Positions 10,237 through 21,381 of a DNA stretch of 64,000 nucleotides are shown here, piece after piece (position 1 is the first letter of the stretch; every line of letters begins with the position of its first letter). This stretch comes from Heterodera schachtii (Eukaryota > Nematoda > Chromadorea > Rhabditida > Heteroderidae). The stretch spans positions 744,001 to 808,000 of the forward strand of contig SIJG01000003.1 of assembly GCA_023374025.1 (NCBI GenBank). The letters are read 5' to 3'. The notes under the pieces were generated by a model that worked only from the letters and a program-made list of their open reading frames with translations, ran no database searches and was not told the origin of the DNA. The translations under genes were made by a program, and so were the position numbers.

Positions 10237-13100
10237 AGCATCACTAGGGGCTGTGTTGTGCCTTTACCGCGGTAAATTTTTCATGTTCCCTCACCACTAT
10301 AAATTAATTGAGAGTTTTCCCCTATTTCTTATAACTGATTTTAAGGTGGGTTTTAAAAAATTAAGAAAATTTTTAGACCTTCGTGAAAATTTAAAATGTG
10401 AATTTGCAATAAATTTAAATTTTAAATTTAGGAAATTTCATGAAAATATTTAGAAAACATCTGACTCAGTATAAATTTGGTGACCCCACTGCGGGATTGG
10501 AGTTCAAAATTTTTCGGGACCGGTCACGCGGGATGAGAAAATTTCTACTTATCTACATGTTTTTTGATTAAATTATTTGACCCATTGAACCCCAAAAATG
10601 AGAAATCACTTGTACTCGAGAGTCGAGAGAGAAATTTTAGCTTTTACAAGATTCATTAAAAATTTTACAGGTTCCTTGGGTATGCTCACGAAGATTTTAG
10701 GGATTGGAATTAATGCCCCTGAAAAAGTGCGAAATTCTTTTGAAAGGAGAATAAATTTTCTAACAATATTTAATTTCCTTATTTCCGCCCATTATGAATT
10801 ACAAAATGTAATGAGCCCAACTCTAATAAAAAGAGAAATTCCCACGCTCGAGAATCAAAGTATTTATAGTTATTAAGACTATTTAATATGGCAATTTTGT
10901 TAATTACATTTTTTGTTTTGCCAAAATTCTTAACGGGTCTTATAATCGATGGGGGTATTCTAATTAACGGGGTCTAATAATTAAAAAGGTTCGGTAATTA
11001 AACTATCTTTTTAATTTGGTTAAAATATTGAACTTTTACTGCATAGCACTTGAAAATAATAAATTTGAATATTTATTTGCTTTTAAAAACCCAGACCAAA
11101 AATTCACATTGATCATTTTAACTGCAAATAGTTTAACAATTGAGCCAAAATATGCCGGCCGCGCGTGTCGGCACCGCGGACCCAAAATCACTTTATTTTA
11201 TTTTATTTTATTTTGAAATAACGATCAAATCCAAAAATTGGATTAGTTTTTTGTAAAAATCTGTTAATAAATCACAATTAATTTCATAAATTTAGGCTAG
11301 GGTGCCTATTGCTAATTCAAAAATTCCTAAATTTTAAAAAAATTTGGCATCAAAATTTCAAAAGCCCACATTTTATCGGAAAAATCTGTTAACAAATTGC
11401 ACACAATGAAAATTTTAGCCGGCGCCGCCTATCTTCATCGCCGGTCCTCCTCCAGAAAAAAATTAGAAAAATAATGCGGCAAGAAAATTTATTAATAGAT
11501 CATAGATCACACCTTAATTAGCGAATTTTAGTATAATTTTAAAATGAAAAAATAAAATTTCTCAATTTTATTAATTTTATGATAAAAAAAATGTGAAAAG
11601 AAATAATTTCGAATATTTTTTGATTGACTAAATTTAAGAATGATGAAAACGTAGAATTTTTCATTAGAAAAAAAATCGTGTTTATTCTTTCGGTATTTTT
11701 AGGGCATTTCGTTTTCGTGTTTAGCATTTTATTTAGTTTCGTTTTTTCGTATTTCATTCACATTTTAATTTTCGATTCGCAACAACCCTCTTATACAGAG
11801 AATTGACACTTTCTGTGTTGTATCCAGAAATCTGATTCATTTATCTATAGCATTTTGATTCATTCATATTTATTCCTTATTTTTTTAATTGATCATTTAT
11901 AAAAAGTTTTTTTAACAATTCCAGATTATAATGATCCATTTACGCCAAAACCATTTTTTCCTTTGTTATCAGAATCAGCTGAACACATTAAAAAAATTCA
12001 TGGCCTACACATTTCCCTTTTTGCTTAATTACATAGACAAAAAATCTGCTAATCACGAGTTTTTCTTTTTTAAATAGGATAAATCTTCATTTTTGATTTT
12101 TAAACCTTCTTAATTGATGGAATTTGCTTTAATGCATAATTAATTTTAAAAATAATTAATAGAATTAATTAAGTTTTTTAATTAAATAATTTAAAAATTG
12201 ATACAATTCATAATTTTTTTATGATTCTTTATTTTGAATGATTCTAACCAGGAACATTCCGCCGATTGTTCATCAAATTTAGGTTGTTGGTTGACCTTGT
12301 CACGCGAAACCAAGTAATAAAAATTACCCAGACTATAAATTATGAATTCCTTTCAATTTATTAATTTTTTTTAATTTTAAATTCGTGCGATTTTTTATTT
12401 TGGCATTAATATGTCTTGTAATTTATTCAACTAATTTATTTAATTTTCTCAGGATATTTTAGAAATAGAGCGACTTTTTGAAATTAAAAAAAGATTTAAA
12501 TTAAAATTTTTTTTAAATATTGCGTAAGCATCAAATTGTAAGTAATTCAGAAAACCACTAAATTTTTTATTGTAAATAATTAAAATTTAAAAAATAATAT
12601 TTATTTGTCTTAATGTATTAATTTCGAAGTCCAAAAAATAAAGAAAATTTTTATAGTTTAATTTATGGTATTGCATTTTTAAATAAACAACTAAATTAAT
12701 GTCAATTTTAATTATATTCAATTTATAAAGCAACATTGATGAAATGACCCTAATGAGAATCAACTATTTTTTGGTCGAAATTTTCATTTTTTTATGCTTT
12801 ACAAAAAGAGAAAATTGCATTTTTTTTATTATTTGATAAATTAAATTTTGCATGACGGATTTGTCGGGGGCAATAAATTAATTACCAGCTTATTTTTGAA
12901 ACACGGAACAATGCGACCTTGGCGACGAACACATTACGACAAAATCACTTAAAAATGTGAATATTTGTGATGTAATAACAATTCATTAAATTGCATTTCA
13001 TATAAAAAGGAAATTTAAAAATTACAAATTTATTTTTTGTTTCAAAATAAAATTAAATTCAAAATAAATAGCAAAATAAAAATTTAGAATCTTTGAAAAG

Positions 13101-16100
13101 ATGTCACCAAATTCGGCTGTTATTTTTGCACTGCAATTCCAATTTTTTGTCCAATTTTTTCATCTTTATTATCATCAAATTGAAGCAGCTTCATCATCAT
13201 TTAGTCAAGCAGCAATTAAAACAATTCGTAAGCCACAAAATTACAGTGCATGCTACAGTATGCCAAAGCGTAGACAAAACTCATGCAAAATGGTGCTGCA
13301 GATGTGGCGCGAGGCTCGAAAGGTGCGATTGATGGCATTGAAAGAATTTTAAATAACTAATAGGTTAACATATTCCAAATAATGCAATTTAAAACATTCC
13401 TACGAAAAATGATTACTAATTAATTTAATAAAAAAAATTTCAAACGACGGCAATAATTTGAATTATTTACTTTGTTTAATTTTTTTTTAATTTATATCTC
13501 GATTTTAATGTATTTATAATTTATATTTTTAACTACAATTTTTAGGCTGAAATTGATGGAAATTTGCCGTCAAATGACGAACTGCCTCCACCTTCACATG
13601 GACTTGGTCAGAAAAAGGGGATTTAAAATTATTTTCGATTTTATGTAAAATTATAAATTTAAAAAAAAATTCAAAGGCTTGCCCACTTTTCGTGCGCCAA
13701 CTCACCAGGAACTGAATGCTCAGCCACCGCCAAAAGTGGCGGATGAACGATATGCATGCATGAACATGACATGCCTATGCTCGCACATTGGCGGTAAAAC
13801 TTTTTTAATTAAATAAAAAATTGATAGAACTCAAAAAATTTTCGCTAAAATTTTAAAATACCTCCAAAATTACCAAATTGTACTCAGCGGCATTCCTTTC
13901 TACGTTATTGACCATAAAATTACATAATTTTCAAAATGAGAATAAATCCCAAAAAATTTGGTTTTTTGAGCTTTATCATGCAGTATTTATTATGCAACGT
14001 TTTGTTGTTCATTGTTTTTCGAAATTTTTGAGATTAGATAAAAAAAAATTTCCATTAAATGCCTACCATCATTCCAATTTATATATTGTTTAGTTAAAAA
14101 ATTATTTTGTAAAAAACTGTACCGATAATTTTTGGGTTGAAAACCCGGTACTTTTTGGCTGGGAAAACCGGTAAAAAACCGGTACTAGTACCGGTACCGG
14201 TCAAAACCGGGACTAGGTACTCAGTTGTACCGTTTTTCAGTACCAGTACCGGTGCCGCTCAACCCTAGCTTTAATCATGCACTAAGTATTATGCAACTTT
14301 ATACATTGTTTTGTGTTCGAAAATTTTTTGGCATTGTGTAAAAAATAAATTTAAAATTATCCATTAAATCCCTACCATAATTCCAATTTATATAGTTTAT
14401 TTAAAAAAATATTTCTTTATATTTTGAGTAGTTAATTCATAACAGATAAGCATTATATTTTGCAAAATTTCTCACTACATAATGCTTACGGTGTTTTATA
14501 CTTTAGGTGTCTTGGCAGCATCTGATCAGTGTTCTTCTCGTCGTGTTTCTGCCCAAACAAATCAATTTGATGGCGCCACCGCAACAAATGGCAAAGCGTT
14601 GCGCATGGAATACCGTATGCTCAGCGATGATCAGCGTGCCAGATTTGTAAGAATATTAAATTAAGAGTGGGTTTTTTTATAACGGAATAAACATCGTAAT
14701 TTAAGTAAATAATATTTGGTCCAAAATTGAATTTGGCATTAATGCAAAGTTCAAAAAATAAAACATATTCAGATTAATGGTACTTCATTGGACATAATAG
14801 TGAAAAACTTCAATAATTTTAGGATGGCATGAAAGCAATTAATTTAAAAAGCTAAAGAAAATGCTTTTAATTTCAAAAGGTTAAGAAATTCCAATTTTAA
14901 AATTCTCAAGCATGCCGCTATGCAGCAGCTGAAGCGTGGGTTTGGCTCCTATGAATATGATCGTTTGTCAGCTCTTCATTCGGACCCAAGAATGATGCCA
15001 TCCGCCCATAGCGGGCCAACATTCTTACTGTGGCATCGTGAATATCTGAAACGGTAAATAAGTTAGCAAAAAATCTTCGGATTTTGACTCAAATTTTCAA
15101 ATATTTATAAATAACTAAAGCCATTATTGTTTATCGATTATTTTCGCCGCCTTTGTAATGCTGGAAACTTTTTGCGAAGTATTTAAATAAATTGGTTTAA
15201 TGTAAATTCAAAAATCCCTATTTAATTATTTTTAAATATTACATCATTAATGAAAGTGCAGAAAAACTTGTCATACCAAAAAATTTCTAATGAATTTATT
15301 ATTTAAGATTGGAAATTGCACTTCGAGCCATTGACCCGACCGTGGCCATCCCATATTGGGACTCGTCATTAGACGGACGACTGCCAAATCCAGTGGATTT
15401 TTTAATTAATTAAATTTTATTTTTTCATTATTTAAGCTTGACTCCGTTATGTGGAGCAGTATGTTTATGGGCACAACAAACGATTTTGGCCAAATTGTTA
15501 ATGGCGAATTTGCTAATTGGATCACTGTAAAATTTAAAATTATGATAATTTATTATTTTAATCATTTGTTTTGTACACAGATTAGTGGTACTTTCATACA
15601 AAGGACACCAGATGCAGATGGTCAATTATTGAAAGAAGAAGAGTTGGTTAATTATATTTCAAATAGTTTAGGCCGTAAATTAAATTATTAAACGATTTTT
15701 TTTAAACGCAAAAATATTGACAAAATACCAAAAAAGTAGAATAAATTGTCAAACTTAATAAAAATTGAAATACTCCGATGCAAAAACTCTAAATCTGTTT
15801 ATTTAGAGGGCGAAAATAAGATAACCATAAACAATTTTACTTCCGGATGAATTATAATTAAAGTATAATTAATTTTAATTTTTTTTTTCCAATTTTAGTA
15901 TTGACGCATTACTCTCTAACCCGAATTTGGAGCATATATTCTCCTTTCCCGATAGAGTTAAATTATTAATTTAAAACTAAAAATAAATAAATAAAATATT
16001 TTAAGCCAATAAATGGCGGATGCACATTGCCAAATTTAAACCCAGCGAACATGATCGAAATCATTCACAGCGATGTTCACACTTGGGTGGGTGGGGACAT

Positions 16101-18982
16101 GGTAAGTCAAAGCAACAATATTGATTAATTAATTTTTAAACAATATTTTAAATAGATTTCTGAATCGAAAAAAAACTGAGTCTTGCTTACATGTCTTTGA
16201 TTATCCAATTTAAATTTAAAATTCAAAAATAAAATTGTTCTATTTGATTGATTTTTAGAAAATTTATTAAATATTTGGCTTTAGTTGGCATTGAACACTG
16301 CAGCACAAGATCCACTCTTTTTTCTTCATCACAGTTTTATGGATTTTGTGGGAACAATTCATTAATAAATATTAAAATAATAAAATAAACTATAATTACC
16401 GTCCCTTCCTTTTTTTGCTTTGGGAACAATGGAGGCTCAAATGGCAAAGCCGAGCGCAGCGTGAAACGCAATTTCCACCTGATTCCCAAATTGTTCCAGT
16501 GAGTTTTTAAGTAACTTTAAAATTTTCTATTCAACGCTTTAATAAATGATCAGAGATCAATTGGAACTTAAAGCGCTTCAAAATGATTGGGTAATAGCGA
16601 AAAGATTTTGATTCAATTTTTTGAAAAAATTCCGTGTAAGGTTCTATCTAATTTATCTTGTTTTGGTCCTGAACCCGAAATATTTGGTCGGTGAGCCTAA
16701 TATTTCACTTATGCATTTATCCGTTGTTTCTCAAAGTTTCACATTACAGTGTTCTGGCTCTGAATATTATCGTCTAAGTGCAATAATGCGACCTTTCCAG
16801 GACCCGGTTGTTTTAAACAGAGGCAATTAAAATAAAATTACAATTAAAAAATAATTAATTTTCATTTTTAGATGGTCTAAGCAATGCGTACACAGACAAT
16901 TTGTACACTTATGCGCCAAGACCATCATGCAATGGAGCCGGTCAATGCGGATCATCGTAAAAAACAATTAAACATTTTAATCCAATTGAACAGTGTTCCC
17001 AGCAGTAGATGACTTTATTTTTTTTAACTTGGTACTGTTTTGGATTGTTCAAAATAAAACAAATTTAAATGCACTGATTTCTAAAAAAAATTCATGAATT
17101 TCACCACAAATTATTTTAAAAAATTTTAAAATTCTCCTAATATTTCATTGGACAAATTTTATGAAAAAAACCTAATTTATCCGTCAAAGTCTATAATTTG
17201 AAGATTTTTATTTTTTTAAATGCTGGGAATATTGTCATGAAATAAATTCCTTTTACTTATATTTTAAATTTTATTATTTAAATTAAAAAAATAATAATAA
17301 TAATAATGGAATAAACTTTTATTTAGTTATCTTTTCTGTGATACTACCAGAGGAAGACCGTTATGTTGCGCAAAAATTATGCCAGGAGGCGATTGTTCAA
17401 TATTTATAAGCAACAGTAAAAAAATATATTAATAAATATACAAAAAAAAATTTTTTTAATTTATTTAAATTTAAGGCGAAGAATCTTGCTATTCATCTAG
17501 ATGTATTAATGGAATCTGTCAGAATGTAATTTTATATTTGTTATTATTTAAAAGTTTATTCATTTTATTTAATAAATTTTTATATTAAAAAAGTAATTAA
17601 AGTTTTTATTTTTAATACAGTCGATTAGTTTCTTGTCAACTTTGCCGTTAAACATTGTGTACAATTTGGATACCACAACTCCATCGCCAACAGTAAGCGC
17701 TTTTAAATTTTATTTTATTTTCATAATTTTAATAAAGCATTCAATCAATATTTAAAAGTATTAAAAAAAACAAAAAATTTAGCGTTTAATAATTTAAAAA
17801 CTTTTTATCAAAATCAAAAAATGGTCACCAAAAAAAATCCGACAAGTTTCTCATCTCAAGGGTTTAGAGTTATGAATTTTTCATTTTTTTTTGGAGTTAT
17901 GAATTTTTTTTCTTATAAAAATTCCAAATGTCGAAAACAGAATTCGTGAAAAGAGTGACTTAAATTCCTATTGTTTTTACAAAAAAAGCCTCGTCCACCA
18001 AGAGGACGCTTCTGCTACGATAGCCACGAGTGTTGTACACAGTGGGCCACCAGGGGCGCGTGTTGGACAGCGCCGCGTTACATGAACACGTGGTGCCCGT
18101 GCTCGTGCCAATTTGACGGATGCCAACCGCACCCGGACGAGTGGAGCCAATATCAGCAAGATCCAACGGGCCAAAGTCGGTGCTATTGACCGAGTTTTTT
18201 AATCTTAAAAATATTGGCAATGTATAATTTATGATCTCATGCACCCATTTTTGGGGTTTTGATTTAGATCCTAAAAACCTCTAAAACAGGCACAAAGGTG
18301 TAAAGCCAATGAATAGTTAGTTCATGTTCCCGACTTCTATTGTATTTAAAAAATTTCTTATTTTTTTCATCTATTTATGAAAATTCTATCCTCGACACCA
18401 AATTTGGTCAGGAATTTTTCCCCAATACCGGAAATTTTTGTCAACTAAGGCCAGGGCAGTGATGTAAAATATCCAATTCTTTCTTTATCACTTATTGTTA
18501 GATATATCAAAGAATTAATTCAAAAAACTTCAATTCGTTTGAATATATTTTTTCTCTTTCAGTTTGCAAAGACCGGCATTCGCAATGCGAACGTTGGGCC
18601 AATTTCCATAAAACCCGTCATGCTTCTCATGTTTCTGCTCATCATATCTTTAATCGATGGCACTCGTCTAATTACCCACGAAACATAATGCCAAAATATA
18701 ATGTGTCATCAAGCAGTGGCGAATGTGCACGGAATGCGCATTGGATGGCACAGAATTGTGCCAAATCGTGCGGACATTGCCGCGCCGCAATTGGCACATC
18801 GCGAAAATGCAGGTGAACACGCAAATTTTGTTGTGCATTTATAAAAAAGAATTTTAAAAATAATACTAATAACAAGTTGTTTTAATTAAATTTAATTTAA
18901 ACCCGATAAAAAATATTTATACATTTTTTTAAATTTTAGCTTGACGATGCCAAAGGACTACGAAATGCCAATTATTCACTAA
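13101..18982 (+). CDS. Tyrosinase (type-3 copper oxidase) with C-terminal ShKT domains, 20 exons
   Basis: Predicted secreted copper enzyme oxidising phenols to quinones, likely for cuticle tanning or melanisation; it resembles nematode tyr proteins. Exons: 13101-13322, 13546-13606, 13677-13793, 14507-14646, 14911-15053, 15308-15392, 15437-15526, 15581-15642, 15899-15956, 16006-16101, 16285-16347, 16418-16498, 16750-16822, 16872-16956, 17327-17415, 17476-17525, 17621-17692, 17989-18175, 18563-18812, 18940-18982. They stay in frame for 688 residues. The N-terminus is hydrophobic and signal-like. CuA histidines sit near 203, 213 (AHSGPTF) and 222 (LLWHREYL); CuB near 347 and 351 ([12 protein letters not shown]) and 374 (FFLHHSF). 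The tail has [15 protein letters not shown] and two ShKT-like domains (about 538-569 and 593-675, the second long). Two splice sites are abnormal: a GC donor at 16823 and an acceptor reading TG before 16418. If the latter is not used, this copy is broken. Confidence 0.88.
13969..14410. repeat. Duplicated intronic segment flanking an ACCGGTA-word MITE
   Basis: About 130 bp before the MITE (13969-14100: GCTTTATCATGCAGTATTTA onward) is imperfectly repeated directly after it (14269-14405: GCTTTAATCATGCACTAAGT onward). The intervening 14110-14267 consists of ACCGGTA words ending, on the minus strand, in TAGGGTTGAGCGGCACCGG. All of it lies in intron 3 of the tyrosinase gene. Confidence 0.5.
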
Positions 18983-19532
18983 TTCATTTTCTTCTTTTGA
19001 AAATGAAAGAATTAATTTTCAATGTTTATTTATTTGTTGAAAAATGTTAGAAATTTATAAAGAAAAGAAAAACAAAAAGTTTTCATAAGCATGTGTTATT
19101 ATATATATATGGATGCCAAAAATAAGTACAAAAAGTGGTCTAAATATGAAAGCCATTAAAAGGACCAAACTAAACTAAAATAACGTTTTCGGTGCATTAA
19201 AAATTAATTTTTGATACACCATTTATTAAAAAGAATAGATTTTTAGGGGAACATTTTCAAAAAAAAACAAACAAACTTTTTGATTTTTTATAAGAATCAA
19301 AAAATCTTAAATATTTATTTTTTAAAAATGAAAAATATGTACGAAAAATGGCGAAAATTTTTGATTTTTTTAGCGCATAAAAATTGCGAAATATTTGTCA
19401 ACAAATTGTAAATCACCACCGCCTAGAATAGTTGAACTTGTTATTTATTTAAATTTAACAAGCCAAAATAGTTGGCAATTGACAAAAACCTCAAAACTGT
19501 TTGTTCAGTGAAGAAAATTAAATTCGAATCTC

Positions 19533-20953
19533 TCAAAGATTTAAACAAAAAACGAAAAATAAAAAATTTAAAAATGAGAAAAAAAGAAACAGGAAAGAAA
19601 TAAAGCACAAACGATTCAATAAATAATAAACAGTTTGGGCTTTACATTGTTTTTTTTCTTTTGCTTTTCGTGGTTTGTCTTCTTTCCCTCCATTTCCTTT
19701 CCTTTTTTTCACTTCATTTCTTTTTAATAATTTCTTCAACAAAATTTGCCAAATGCAAAAGTGATTTTGGACAGGCAATTTTTGTTGTTTAGACAGAAAG
19801 TTCATAAAAAAATGAAAAATGTTCGGATTTGGAGAGCTGTCGAAATAGGGTTCAATGTTGCCAATGTTTGAATTGACAAGTAAATTAGCCATTTTTATCA
19901 CTTCATATACTGTTGGCGAATATTCTGACAACGATAGCAAAACTCAAAATTTTCTGTAAAAAATTTCAATTTTTTAGTTTAAAAATTATGAAATTAGTTG
20001 AAAACATTACTGTTTGCTTTTTCCTCATTCAATTCGTTTTCGCCTTTCTCATATACATAATATGGCAGCAGCCATGTCGGAGTGTTAATTTCGATGGTTT
20101 TGTTGCGTAATATTTTTATTTTATAATCAAAAAACCTAAAAAGCCGAAAATATATTTTTTATTGTTGCCAATTAATTACCCATAATTTGGATAATTGATT
20201 TTGTAGGCGGATATTAATGTGTGCAAATGTTCTACATTAAAATATTTTGGTTTCAATTTTTACACACAATCAAATTGCCAATGAGAGAAGCAAAGTGGAA
20301 TTTCTTCATCTCGTCAGAATCCAAAATCTTTATTTTCATGAGTGCTTTAAGTTCATCCTTTGGTGTAAAACTTTGAAGCGTTTTCAATATTTGATAAAAA
20401 ATAGCCTCTTATAAATTTTTTTAATAAATTAATAAATTTTATTTCATTTTGTTTTATCAACCTTTGTTCTGCAATTAGTGTAATTAATGTGCTGACAAAT
20501 GAGTCGCTGCTGAACAACCGCCGAAAGTGGGAGAGAAATAAATTGTCGTTTTTCATCATAATTCACTTCGTTTGAAAATTTGCTGAGAATTTCAAATAAA
20601 ATTTGACTCAATTTTATTTTTTGTTGTTTTAACACAATTCGCCTTCTTTTGCTCATTTTGCATAATCAATTGCATTATAATCGCAATTATTTGCTCCAAA
20701 ATACTCAAACAATGAAGAGATTTTCTCCGAATAATACAGTTTTTCATATTGTTTTTTGAGTAATTTTCCAATTTGTTATAATTGTTTTCATCGCTTATCC
20801 CAATATATACTTTTAAAATAATGAATTCGTTCGAATTTATTAAATTTCTTGTTGAAAATTTTTTTCTTTTGTGTCAATTATCTCCTTTTTTAATTCCAAG
20901 TGAATGATTTCTTTCTGAATAATTTCTTTCAGCGCTTTGGCAAATTGTATCAT
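19533..20953 (-). CDS. Possible gene or exons of unknown function
   Basis: The minus strand holds several coding-like blocks without a firm model. A 37-codon block from the ATG at 20953 reads MIQFAKALKEIIQKEI and is Lys/Glu-rich. A block near 20660-20770 includes EKLYYSEKISSLFEYF, one near 20444-20656 includes RLICQHINYTNCR, and one near 19730-19920 includes YSPTVYEVIKMANLLV. They may be exons of one gene, the 3' part of the gene at 21382-23755, or chance open frames in AT-rich DNA. I do not recognise the protein. Confidence 0.25.
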
Positions 20954-21381
20954 CGCTTAAATTTTACAAATAAAAAGAAGGTCATCACCGAAATAACATA
21001 TAATGTGAATTAATAAAAGAAGTCAAAGTAATAAGTAATGACCAAAACACTTTTAGTTTTAATGAAATTAATAATTCGAATTCAATTTTTCCGGTCCATT
21101 TTACAGGAATAGAAATGAAATGTTTTTGACATTTTTCAATTTTTTTTTATATTTTATGATGCATGAAATTTTCAGCGCCATAATTAACTTTTTTTAATTA
21201 TGAGAAAGTTTTTACGTTTCTTTTAAAAATGTTTTTTAACTTTAATTTTAGTAGACCAACTAATGCATTTTTGGAATCAATTCCGACAACACTCGCCTAA
21301 TTCCACAATGGTTCCCCAAACAATTCCATCTCCAACCCTTTGCAACTAAAAATGTTCCAATTCAATTTTTAATTTTCGCTT

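Larger units (their letters stand above)
7352..13100. other. Gene-poor AT-rich interval with repeats
   Basis: I see no convincing exon here. It holds a degenerate tRNA-like segment (minus, 7503-7577), TTCGTATTTCG word islands (9614-10053 and 11680-11790), a GTCTCG island (10136-10236) and long A/T tracts. The open frames between 10130 and 11760 lack splice-consistent partners and follow low-complexity sequence. Confidence 0.6.
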
